DNA of 8,443 nt from Chloroflexia bacterium (GCA_025928215.1 JAICJW010000196.1:1-8443), one strand, 5' to 3'. Positions 1 to 6,015 are shown, counted from the stretch's first letter. A program made the numbers and translations. The notes: generated from the letters alone by a model not told the origin.

Positions 1-686
1 AAGAGGACGAGCGTGTACGTCGTCAGGCTGAACAGCCCGGTCAGCACGATGCGCGGCCAGTTTGCCCGCCATTCGGTCGCCATCATCCGTGGGCCATAGC
101 GTGCAATGACGATGGGCGCGCTTGCCAGCGCGATGCAGCCCTGCACGACCACGGCATACGTCAGCGGCGGCGCGAAGCGGACGGCCCCGCCATCAATCAC
201 CGAATAGAGCGAAATGCAGGTGGCGACCGCGAGCGCGAGGCCAACACTGGCGAGGCTGACGGTCCGGCGGTCGCCGCGCAGCCACTGCGCGCCGCCGACG
301 ACGATCAAACCGAGCAGCAGGAGCGCGAGGCCGACGAAGCCGCCCGGTTGCGGCAGTTCATTGAGGAAGAGGGCGGACCAGAGAATCAGTAGCCCCGGCG
401 CCGTCCCGCGGGCGATCGGGTAGACGAGCGAGAAATCGCCGTGGTCGTAGGCGCGCGTGAGCGTGAAGAAGTATGCGACCTCAAAGAGCGTGCTGAAGAG
501 GATGTACGGCCAGACGCGCGGCGGCAGGTGCGCCGCGAAGATCAGCACCGGCGAAAACCCGACGAAACCGACGACGAGCGCCAGCCAGGTGAAGACGATC
601 TTCGCCCGCGCGCGTTTGACGAGCAGATTCCACCCCGCATGCAGCAGCGCGGCGCAGAGCAGCAATCCGACAATCGTGACCGGCAT
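1..686 (-). CDS. EamA/DMT-superfamily transporter, 3'-truncated by the window edge
   Basis: This is an inner-membrane protein of the drug/metabolite transporter superfamily (EamA type), which moves small metabolites across the membrane; the substrate cannot be read. The reading frame is open from an ATG at 684-686 to the left edge, giving 228 codons with no stop. It is almost wholly hydrophobic. Successive spans are seen near residues 2-20 (ending HAGWNLLVKR), 31-51, 58-78, 94-107, 116-134 (ALLLLGLIVVGG), 148-165 and 174-194, and a further span begins near 211. The break near residues 137-146 (LRGDRRTVS) fits the linker between the two EamA halves. About 55-70 residues are probably missing. 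An AAGGAG ribosome site (692-697 on the plus strand) lies 5 nt before the ATG. The gene begins 20 nt after the stop of the response regulator, so the two are probably co-transcribed. I am confident of the family and unsure of the substrate. Confidence 0.85.
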   Translation of the reverse strand, partial: MPVTIVGLLLCAALLHAGWNLLVKRARAKIVFTWLALVVGFVGFSPVLIFAAHLPPRVWPYILFSTLFEVAYFFTLTRAYDHGDFSLVYPIARGTAPGLLILWSALFLNELPQPGGFVGLALLLLGLIVVGGAQWLRGDRRTVSLASVGLALAVATCISLYSVIDGGAVRFAPPLTYAVVVQGCIALASAPIVIARYGPRMMATEWRANWPRIVLTGLFSLTTYTLVL

Positions 687-706
687 CGCTGCTCCTTGCG
701 GTGGCG

Positions 707-1390
707 TTACTCTCCGTGCGCGGTGATCCGGTAGCCCGCGCCCCGGACGGTATGGATGAGGGGCATCGCCGCGCCCTCGTCAATATGCTGCCGGAGGCGG
801 CGGATGTAGACATCCACGATGTTCGAGAGGCCGTCGTACTGCTCGTCCCAGACATGCTCCAGCAGTTCCGTCCGGCTGACGACCGCTTCCGCGTGGTGCA
901 TCAGGTAGCGCAGGATGGAGAACTCGCGGTCGGTGAGGGAGATCGTCCGCGGGCCGCGAGTGACGACGTGCGAGGCGGTGTCAAGCGTCAGGTCCGCGAC
1001 CTGGAGGACGGGCGTGCGATGCTGCCCGCCCTGCTCGCGTCGGAGGAGCGCGCGGGTGCGAGCGAGCAGTTCGGCGACGTGGAAGGGCTTCACGAGGTAA
1101 TCGTCCGCGCCGCTGTCGAGGCCCGCGACGCGATCGGTCACGCCGTCCCGCGCGGTGAGGATGAGGATCGCCGCCAAGTTGCCCGCCGCGCGCCATTCCC
1201 GGCAGAGCGCGAGGCCATCCCGCTTCGGCAAGCCGAGGTCGAGCACGATCAGATCGTAGGGGTTGATTGAAACGAGGTAGGAGGCTTCGTCGCCGTCCGC
1301 CGCGCTATCGGTCGCATATCCCGCCTCATTCAGGGCGGTGCGGACCAGGACATTCAACCGTGTTTCATCCTCGACAACAAGCACGCGCAA
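707..1390 (-). CDS. OmpR/PhoB-family winged-helix response regulator
   Basis: This is a two-component DNA-binding response regulator of 227 residues, the usual length for the OmpR/PhoB family. Residues 1-118 form the receiver domain: acidic pocket E7/D8, phospho-acceptor D51 in VLDLGLP, switch Thr79 in LILTARD, and conserved K101 in VKPF. Residues 125-224 form the winged-helix DNA-binding domain, with LTDREFSIL at 152-160, the recognition-helix region SNIVDVYIRRLR at 189-200 and the wing HTVRGAGYRI at 213-222. The start is TTG (1388-1390). It is supported by the canonical N-terminus MRVLVVEDE and a GGAGAAGG ribosome site 7 nt upstream. All phosphorylation residues are intact, so it should be a normal phospho-switch. 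No histidine kinase is adjacent, which makes it an orphan within this window. A promoter-like region with a palindrome lies just upstream and could be autoregulatory (inference). Confidence 0.95.
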   Translation of the reverse strand: MRVLVVEDETRLNVLVRTALNEAGYATDSAADGDEASYLVSINPYDLIVLDLGLPKRDGLALCREWRAAGNLAAILILTARDGVTDRVAGLDSGADDYLVKPFHVAELLARTRALLRREQGGQHRTPVLQVADLTLDTASHVVTRGPRTISLTDREFSILRYLMHHAEAVVSRTELLEHVWDEQYDGLSNIVDVYIRRLRQHIDEGAAMPLIHTVRGAGYRITAHGE

Positions 1391-1440
1391 CCGTCAGCCT
1401 TCTCCCCGCTCTACTACCGCCGCTTCATGTCGGCACAGGC

Positions 1441-1465
1441 ATTGTACCGAATCACGCTCGTTCAT
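1441..1465 (-). promoter_or_regulatory. Candidate promoter of the response-regulator/transporter pair
   Basis: On the minus strand, TACAAT (plus-strand attgta, 1441-1446) matches five of six bases of the sigma-70 -10 box. It lies about 50 nt upstream of the regulator start. No good -35 hexamer sits 16-18 nt further up. That position is instead covered by the palindrome at 1457-1479, which would fit an activator-dependent promoter. The call rests on one hexamer and on position only. Confidence 0.4.
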
Positions 1466-1479
1466 GATGTATGAACGAG
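1457..1479. promoter_or_regulatory. Perfect 9-bp inverted repeat, candidate operator
   Basis: CTCGTTCAT, a 5-nt spacer (GATGT), then ATGAACGAG: the arms are perfectly complementary over 9 bp. The site lies in the intergenic region between the minus-strand regulator and the plus-strand small protein gene. It covers the expected -35 region of the regulator promoter. This size and placement are typical of a dimeric transcription factor site. OmpR-family regulators more often use direct repeats, so the binding protein could be another factor. It could also act as an RNA hairpin if transcribed from the right. Confidence 0.5.
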
Positions 1480-1487
1480 TGGACGGG

Positions 1488-1499
1488 CGGAACGTTCCG
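1488..1499. promoter_or_regulatory. 12-bp perfect palindrome
   Basis: CGGAACGTTCCG is fully self-complementary and sits 9 nt to the right of the 1457-1479 inverted repeat, upstream of the small plus-strand gene. It may be a second protein-binding site for that promoter. A palindrome this short could also arise by chance in a long window, so the functional call is weak. Confidence 0.25.
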
Positions 1500-1567
1500 T
1501 CGCGTTGCGGCATATGGCTTGCAAGAGGAAGGGAGCGACGATGGTGCGCAATAAAGGAGCAGATCAG

Positions 1568-1879
1568 ATGCGTACAAAGACCAATCATTCGGAAGAGAAG
1601 CCGAGCAGGGAGACACATGCGGAGTTCGCGGGCGACGCGACCGGCGCGGTCGGTGGTGACATCACGCCGATGATCGCGCCGGACAAACTCCCGCACGAGC
1701 CGCTAACGCCGAACGAGCATTTCCATGATCCGGCGAAGGGATCGCACAAGATCGAGGATGCGGGGTGGGTGAAAGAGGGGCAAGGCTCAGCGCTCGCCCA
1801 GGAGCGCGAGGGCGTGCCGGAGGGCGAGATCCCACACAATCTGCCTGAATCCGCCGCGCAACCGCGCCGCAAAGCCTGA
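1568..1879 (+). CDS. Small hydrophilic protein of unknown function
   Basis: This encodes a 103-residue protein that I do not recognise. It is strongly hydrophilic, rich in Glu, Lys, Pro, Gly and His, and has no hydrophobic segment or cysteine. It is therefore probably cytoplasmic and largely disordered. A Gly/Ala-rich patch (EFAGDATGAVGGD) is followed by Pro-rich acidic stretches (DKLPHEPLTPNEHFHDPAKG) and a basic end (QPRRKA). The ATG at 1568 is chosen because a near-perfect AAAGGAG lies 8 nt upstream (1553-1559). An in-frame ATG at 1541 also has a GGGAG site 5 nt upstream and would add nine residues (MVRNKGADQ). The gene stands alone between the divergent regulator and a strong hairpin at 1945-1991. 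Such composition recalls small stress-associated hydrophilic proteins, but no family motif supports naming one. Confidence 0.7.
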   Translation: MRTKTNHSEEKPSRETHAEFAGDATGAVGGDITPMIAPDKLPHEPLTPNEHFHDPAKGSHKIEDAGWVKEGQGSALAQEREGVPEGEIPHNLPESAAQPRRKA

Positions 1880-1944
1880 TCGCTCGCCCTGTTCGTCCAT
1901 GAGTTGCCGGTTCACGCCGGCCACTTTGCGCTTGCCGGTACAAT

Positions 1945-1991
1945 CCGACCCCCCGGCCCCTTCCCTCGGAGGGAAAGGGCCGGGGGGTCGG
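1945..1991. terminator. Long near-perfect GC-rich hairpin (terminator-like or dispersed palindromic repeat)
   Basis: Arms 1945-1967 and 1969-1991 are complementary over 23 positions with a single mismatch near the middle. The realistic loop is about five nt (TCGGA). The stem carries a C6/G6 run plus the motif GGCCC. It lies 65 nt after the small-protein stop and 73 nt before the kinase-like start, so it could end transcription of the former. No T-run follows (GTTCGGCGGTG), so it is not a textbook intrinsic terminator. Its palindromic CCCCGG...CCCTC/GAGGG...CCGGGG build resembles the dispersed REP-like elements common between genes in many high-GC genomes. Confidence 0.55.
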
Positions 1992-2064
1992 TTCGGCGGT
2001 GTTTCCGTCGTTAAGATGTGCGATGATGCGCGCGGGTGAGGATGTAGCGGGAGAGACTGGGCAG

Positions 2065-4431
2065 ATGGAGGACCGGACGGGGCAATGGCTGGCGGGGCGG
2101 TATCGCCTGGATCGGCGCCTCGCCACGGATACTACGGGTGATTGGTACGAGGCGTGGGACGGCGCGGCGCTCTTGCGGGTCGTTGTCTGTCTCCTCGCGC
2201 CCGCGCTGCTGGAGCCGCCGGATGCCGTGGCGCGCTATACCGAGCAGGCAGATCGCCTGCGCACGCTCGATCACCGGGGGATCGTCACGGTACGTGGCAT
2301 CGAGCGGGACGGCGCGGCGCTCTTTCTCGTGCGGGATCCGCCGCCCGGCGCATCGCTCGCCGCCGCGTTACGGGAGCAGGAGGCACCGTTTAGCCCCGAG
2401 GCGGCGGCGCGTCTCCTCGGGCCTGTGGCGGACGCGCTGGATGCGCTGCACGCGGACGGGCTGGTACACCGGCAAGTCACACCGAATGCAATTAGCGTCG
2501 GGCCGGATGGCGGCGGCGTTCTCTCACCCCCGGCGTTCGTGCCACCAGGAATGGATGCGGCAGTCTTCGGCCCGTCGGCGTTCCTCAGCCCGGAACAAGC
2601 GGCCGGAGAGGCCGTAACCGGCGCGTCGGACATCTACGCGCTTGGATCGGTGCTCTACACGATGCTTACGGGGTCGCCTCCCTCCACCGAGGAGGATGAG
2701 CCGCCTGAGATCGCCGGGGCGGAGCGGGTGCAATGGGAGCGGTTGCATCACCTTGTCACCGCTTCCCGGTTGCATATCGCCGCTCTCTCCCCATCGGCTG
2801 ACCGCGCGCTCCAGAATGCCCTCGATCCGAATCCCGCCGCCCGCCCGATGAGCGCGGCTCTGCTGATTACCGCCATCACCGGGGCGGGGCGCGAAGGAGC
2901 GCGGGAGACGGTGGCCATTCCGCGCGAAACGAGCGACGACACGATGGCCCATTTCCCCGCCGCGGATGCGACGCGCCCCGTTCTCTTGTCGCCCGACGAC
3001 TTCGCGCCGGAGATGCCGGAGAGACATGCGGGCGACAGACGGCGACCCCGAGGCTTTCCCGTGCTTGCGCTCTTCACCATCCTCGTCGTCGCCAGTGTCC
3101 TCGTTCTCGGCACACTGGTCGTCAAGCGCAACATGGCGCTCTCCGCGCGTCAAAACCACTACGCGGCGGCCGAGGCGGCACTCGCGCGCGGCGATGACGA
3201 CACGGCGACCACCGAATTTACGGCGGCAGGCGACTACCAGGACGCACCGGCGCGCGCGCGGGCGGCACAAACCGAGAAGGCGCAACGAACCAGTTACGAT
3301 GCCGGCGTTGCGGCATTCAGCCAGGGAGACTACACCGCTGCCGCTGACGCCTTTGGCAAGGCAAGCACCTTCCGCGACGCGTCGCAGCGCCGGATAGATG
3401 CCCTCCGGCTTGCGGATCAGAAGCAAGCCTATGCCGATGGGCAGCGCGCGCTGGTGCAGGAAGATTACCCGACCGCTGCCGCCGCGTTCGCGCGGGCAGG
3501 GGATTATAAAGATGCGGCCACGCAGGCGACACAAGCGCAGGCATTAATCGGCGAGCAGCGGCAGTATCAGACGGGCATGGACGCTCTTACCCGGGAAGAT
3601 TACGCGACGGCAACGGCGGCCTTCCGCGCGGCGGGGACGTATCGGGATGCGCCGCAGCAGGCGACCCAGGCGGAACATTTGCGCGTCCAGAAGACGGCGT
3701 ACGAGGCGGGCGCGGCCGCCTTCGCCCACGAAGATTTCAAGACCGCGAAGCAGCAGTTCGTGGCGGCGGGCGACTACAAGGACGCCCCGGCGCGCGCGAT
3801 GCAGGCGGATCAGGAAGATCTGCTCCTGGCGAAATACACGAGCGCGCAGACCCATTTGCGCGCGTCACAGTGGAAGGATGCATACGCCGACTTGCAGGAG
3901 ATCAAGAAAGTACGCCCCGATTATAAGGACGTTCCGGCGGTGATCAGCCATCTCGAAAACGATGTCGCCAACCCGACAACGGTGGACGTGCTCTCCGTGC
4001 TGAACCCGATCAACGGTTACAAGGAAGCGTGGGTGCCGGTCAATAATCTGATCGGGCAGCCGCTGGCATACCTCTACGTCACCGCGCGCCAATCCGTGTC
4101 GGACGGGCGGCCCGATCTCGTGAGCGCGGTCTCCATCGCGATTGTCGCCACTCAGGGGACGAAGGAGGCGCTGAACGGCGAGACCCCCGTGCTGGCCGCG
4201 AATAGCGACGTGCCCGATAAGAGCGCCCTCCGCGCCGGGGAAAAAGTCTTCGTGACGACGGATAAAGGCCAGACGTTCGAAATCGCGGAGTTTGGCAAAT
4301 ACCGCGCCCGTTTGACCGTGACGAACCTGACATTTCCGCTCAAGGTACCGGGCAATGATAGTGCCGGGACGACCACTACTTCCTTCAATCGCCTGACGGT
4401 TGATGTCACACTCACTCCGAAGACACCATGA
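2065..4431 (+). CDS. Membrane-anchored pseudokinase with extracytoplasmic TPR-like repeats
   Basis: This encodes 788 residues. Residues 8-280 follow the bacterial Ser/Thr kinase fold: GRYRLDRRLA at the start, LRTLDHRGIVTVRG, an HRD-loop equivalent at 135-137, SPEQA at 175-179 and SDIYALGSVLYTMLTG from 188. The catalytic residues are missing. No Gly-rich loop is present, and the ATP-binding Lys in the VAVK position is Cys42. HRDxKPxN reads HRQVTPNA (135-142), losing the catalytic Asp, the Lys and the Asn. The DFG position reads SPP (154-156). It is therefore predicted to be kinase-dead. A span at about 333-353 (basic on both flanks) is followed by TPR-like repeats (362-632) and a Thr-rich beta domain (640-788), predicted outside the membrane. 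The start at 2065 gives the usual short N-terminus; a GGGAG lies 11 nt upstream. In-frame ATGs at 2023 and 2026 and a GTG at 1999 are alternatives. It probably acts as a sensor or scaffold (inference). Confidence 0.85.
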   Translation: MEDRTGQWLAGRYRLDRRLATDTTGDWYEAWDGAALLRVVVCLLAPALLEPPDAVARYTEQADRLRTLDHRGIVTVRGIERDGAALFLVRDPPPGASLAAALREQEAPFSPEAAARLLGPVADALDALHADGLVHRQVTPNAISVGPDGGGVLSPPAFVPPGMDAAVFGPSAFLSPEQAAGEAVTGASDIYALGSVLYTMLTGSPPSTEEDEPPEIAGAERVQWERLHHLVTASRLHIAALSPSADRALQNALDPNPAARPMSAALLITAITGAGREGARETVAIPRETSDDTMAHFPAADATRPVLLSPDDFAPEMPERHAGDRRRPRGFPVLALFTILVVASVLVLGTLVVKRNMALSARQNHYAAAEAALARGDDDTATTEFTAAGDYQDAPARARAAQTEKAQRTSYDAGVAAFSQGDYTAAADAFGKASTFRDASQRRIDALRLADQKQAYADGQRALVQEDYPTAAAAFARAGDYKDAATQATQAQALIGEQRQYQTGMDALTREDYATATAAFRAAGTYRDAPQQATQAEHLRVQKTAYEAGAAAFAHEDFKTAKQQFVAAGDYKDAPARAMQADQEDLLLAKYTSAQTHLRASQWKDAYADLQEIKKVRPDYKDVPAVISHLENDVANPTTVDVLSVLNPINGYKEAWVPVNNLIGQPLAYLYVTARQSVSDGRPDLVSAVSIAIVATQGTKEALNGETPVLAANSDVPDKSALRAGEKVFVTTDKGQTFEIAEFGKYRARLTVTNLTFPLKVPGNDSAGTTTTSFNRLTVDVTLTPKTP
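3142..3960 (+). repeat. Tandem TPR-like protein repeats with a 135-bp (45-residue) period
   Basis: The motif A-G-D/T-Y/F-K/Q/R-D-A recurs with its first codon at 3226, 3361, 3496, 3631 and 3766. The spacing is exactly 135 bp each time. A sixth, diverged copy (RPDYKDV) starts at 3913, 147 bp later. Each unit also has Y..A..A....DY..A...F, typical of helical TPR-type hairpins. DNA identity between units is low although the period is exact, so this is an old protein repeat and not a recent DNA duplication. The family pattern of GDYKDA-ending repeats is known from many bacterial membrane proteins. The longer 45-residue period, against 34 for canonical TPR, is noteworthy. Confidence 0.85.
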
Positions 4432-4459
4432 TGCCCCCCTCCTGCCCTCCTTCATGGTG
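4424..4459 (+). terminator. Inverted repeat overlapping the pseudokinase stop codon
   Basis: CACCATGA (4424-4431, whose last three bases are the stop codon) is perfectly complementary to TCATGGTG (4452-4459). The loop is 20 nt and C-rich. It may form a 3'-end hairpin of the pseudokinase mRNA, but no T-run follows. Eight base pairs with a 20-nt loop is only moderately stable. Confidence 0.3.
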
Positions 4460-4473
4460 CCGAACGCACGATC

Positions 4474-4510
4474 ACGAAGTTCGGACTGCAAGTCCGAACA
4501 CGCATTTCGT
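4474..4510 (+). terminator. Hairpin downstream of the pseudokinase gene
   Basis: GTTCGGACT (4479-4487), loop GCA, AGTCCGAAC (4491-4499) is a perfect 9-bp stem. An outer ACGAA/TTCGT pair (4474-4478 with 4506-4510) could extend it across a 6-nt bulge. It lies about 50 nt after the stop codon and before an AT-rich promoter-like stretch, which suits a transcription end. No T-run follows, so a factor-assisted terminator or mRNA 3'-end stabiliser is as likely as an intrinsic terminator. Confidence 0.4.
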
Positions 4511-4587
4511 AGAACGGACGAGATGATGAATAGTCACGCCTTCTCTATATATCTAGCTAATGAAATATAGGTGCATCTCAAGTATTG

Positions 4588-4615
4588 TTGCAATAATGGC
4601 CGGACTAGACATAAT
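4588..4615 (+). promoter_or_regulatory. Candidate promoter of the TolB-like propeller gene
   Basis: TTGCAA (4588-4593, four of six to the -35 consensus), a 16-nt spacer, then CATAAT (4610-4615, five of six to the -10 consensus). It lies in the AT-richest part of the 4432-4730 gap, about 115 nt upstream of the start at 4731. Transcription would begin near 4622 and give a leader of about 110 nt. A TATACT at 4688-4693 nearer the gene is a competing -10 without a clear -35. Confidence 0.4.
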
Positions 4616-4635
4616 GCGTGGTCGGGCGCGTCATT

Positions 4636-4668
4636 CCCGCGGCTGTTCATCCGCGGGCAGGCATGAAC
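4636..4668 (+). other. Interleaved inverted repeats, possible H-type pseudoknot in the leader
   Basis: Two perfect inverted repeats interlock. Arm A is CCCGCGG (4636-4642), arm B is GTTCAT (4645-4650), arm A' is CCGCGGG (4651-4657) and arm B' is ATGAAC (4663-4668). The order A-B-A'-B' with gaps of 2, 0 and 5 nt is the layout of an H-type pseudoknot with 7-bp and 6-bp stems. If the promoter at 4588-4615 is real, the structure falls at about +14 to +46 of the propeller-gene leader. The alternative is two overlapping DNA-binding sites. Confidence 0.35.
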
Positions 4669-4704
4669 GGGGCAGGTGATGAGGGGGTATACTGGGGCGG
4701 TATG

Positions 4705-4718
4705 ATTGTACGTACGAT
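4705..4718. promoter_or_regulatory. Near-palindrome just before the propeller start codon
   Basis: ATTGTACGTACGAT is self-complementary around the centre GTACGTAC (4708-4715), with one imperfect pair in the flanks. It ends 12 nt before the ATG at 4731, where no good ribosome site is visible. It could be an operator or a small hairpin near the ribosome-binding region. The evidence is position and symmetry only. Confidence 0.25.
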
Positions 4719-4730
4719 AGAGCGATACGC

Positions 4731-5765
4731 ATGATGAGTGAGCGGCGGCGGCGATTAATCGTCGCGGGGGTGACGGGTTTCGCGATGCTGCTGATGATTG
4801 GCGTCGTGCTCGGCATCACCCTACGCGGGCGGAGTACGTCCCCTGCCGCACCGCAGCAGTACATTAACCCGACAGGCCGCGAGACGCCGCGCAACGGCAT
4901 CCCGAACTTCCCCACGATTCCGACCGCGACGCCCGGCCCCTCGCCGACGCCGCTCCCCGCCCCACCCCGCGGCACCGTCGTCTACGAGCGGAGCGGCACG
5001 ATCTATCTCCTCGTGCTCGGCGGGCAGGAGCGGACGCTCGTCCCCGCCGGGAACCAGCCGAAGATCGCGCCGGACGGATCGCGCGTCGTCTACATTGGCC
5101 GCGTCGGCAGCACCGATAACCAATTGCTCGTCGTGGATACACGGTCGCGTCAGGTTTCCCGCGTTACGGACAAGGTCCGCGATCCTGCCTTGCCAAGCTG
5201 GTCGCCCGATGGGCAGCATATCGCCTTCCGGGCGGCGATGAACGATACGACGGAGATCTTCGCCATTAACGCGGATGGCACGAACCTCCAGCAGGTGACG
5301 CACGGCCAGACGAAGAGAGACAACGCGACGGAACCATCGTGGTCCGCGGACGGAGCGGCGATCTACTACAAGAATCAGGGCGACGGCGCATTTTATCGCG
5401 CTCCGGTGACGGGTGGCGTGCCGACGCGTATCCGTGCGCCCAGCGGTGAACAATACGACCTCACGCCTTCGCCGGATGGCAAATCGCTCGCCTTCACGCA
5501 GCGCGGGCCGGGCGAGCAGGAATTCGTCCTCTCCACGATGAGCGCGGACGGCACGAATGAGCGCCGCGTTGCCACCCTGCCGACGATCACCGCCCCGGAG
5601 CAACTCGGTGGCCTCGCCTGGTCTCCGCTCAGCAATGCGATCCTCGTCTCCAGCGGCGGCTCCTTCCGCGAGGAAGTCTACGATCTGAAAACCGCCCGCC
5701 CGACGACCGCCGTCGCCTACGGTGCGTGGCCCTCGTGGATCGCCGCCGAGATCAACGCGCCGTAG
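4731..5765 (+). CDS. Membrane-anchored TolB-like (PD40) beta-propeller protein
   Basis: This encodes 344 residues. A short basic N-terminus (SERRRR) precedes one hydrophobic span at 9-31, with no evident cleavage site, so the protein is probably anchored by its N-terminus with the rest outside. Residues 33-80 form a Pro/Thr-rich linker (PTIPTATPGPSPTPLPAP). From 82 to 344 there are PD40/TolB-type propeller blades marked by APDG (113-116), SPDG (158-161), SADG (205-208), SPDG (247-250) and a degenerate WSPLSNA near 297. The standard blade feature INADGTNLQQVT is also present. The family binds proteins or peptides; no enzymatic motif is visible. Five recognised blades suggest a propeller of five or six. 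The start may be either of the consecutive ATGs at 4731 and 4734. No strong Shine-Dalgarno precedes them, so translation may be weak or leader-dependent. Confidence 0.85.
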   Translation: MMSERRRRLIVAGVTGFAMLLMIGVVLGITLRGRSTSPAAPQQYINPTGRETPRNGIPNFPTIPTATPGPSPTPLPAPPRGTVVYERSGTIYLLVLGGQERTLVPAGNQPKIAPDGSRVVYIGRVGSTDNQLLVVDTRSRQVSRVTDKVRDPALPSWSPDGQHIAFRAAMNDTTEIFAINADGTNLQQVTHGQTKRDNATEPSWSADGAAIYYKNQGDGAFYRAPVTGGVPTRIRAPSGEQYDLTPSPDGKSLAFTQRGPGEQEFVLSTMSADGTNERRVATLPTITAPEQLGGLAWSPLSNAILVSSGGSFREEVYDLKTARPTTAVAYGAWPSWIAAEINAP

Positions 5766-5818
5766 GTTGCCAGATGTACATAATAGAGTAATGCTACTTT
5801 GGGGGGTGGGGGATGCTA

Positions 5819-5847
5819 TTGACATTGGGAAATATCTGCTGTATATA
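5819..5847 (+). promoter_or_regulatory. Sigma-70-type promoter for the GVxG-repeat gene
   Basis: A perfect TTGACA (5819-5824), a spacer of exactly 17 nt, then TATATA (5842-5847, four of six to TATAAT). It lies in an AT-rich stretch of an otherwise GC-rich window and is preceded by a G-rich run (5801-5812). Predicted transcription starts near 5854, leaving a leader of about 160 nt before the ATG at 6016. This is the best promoter match in the window. Confidence 0.65.
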
Positions 5848-5853
5848 GAGATC

Positions 5854-6015
5854 GCATCTTTCCAAGAGTCTACCGTTATCCAGCGGTATTCATGTGCTCG
5901 CACCTGTTCTGACAAGGGATAGTCCCTCGTGCTACGGTCGCATTCGTAGGCATGATTCAACGTGCGCGGTATCGTGGGGAAACGTCCGCGCAGTATCGGG
6001 GAAGGGGAAGAGGGG
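5854..6015 (+). other. Long 5' leader with small hairpins
   Basis: If transcription starts near 5854, this leader contains an AGGGA/TCCCT hairpin (5915-5919 with 5923-5927) and a TGCGCGG/CCGCGCA stem (5963-5969 with 5986-5992, 16-nt loop). It also has a short direct repeat GTATCG (5969 and 5993), followed in both copies by a GGGGAA. The purine-rich ribosome site follows directly. I see no match to a known riboswitch class. The lengths and the start are inferred. Confidence 0.3.

Noticed and set aside
214..855. Several open frames of 89-124 codons on both strands around the transporter
   Set aside because: They overlap the open minus-strand frame with clear membrane spans that runs to the window edge and has a good ribosome site.
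701..1270. 189-codon plus-strand open frame opposite the response regulator
   Set aside because: The minus-strand product shows all receiver and winged-helix motifs, so the opposite frame is a shadow.
2524..3534. 336-codon minus-strand open frame opposite the pseudokinase
   Set aside because: It is an Arg/Gly-rich shadow without motifs. The plus strand carries the kinase fold, membrane span and repeats.
4474..4510. Possible tRNA because of GTTCGGACT...AGTCCGAAC
   Set aside because: There is only one stem. No acceptor stem, anticodon arm or TTCGA-type T-loop is seen around it.
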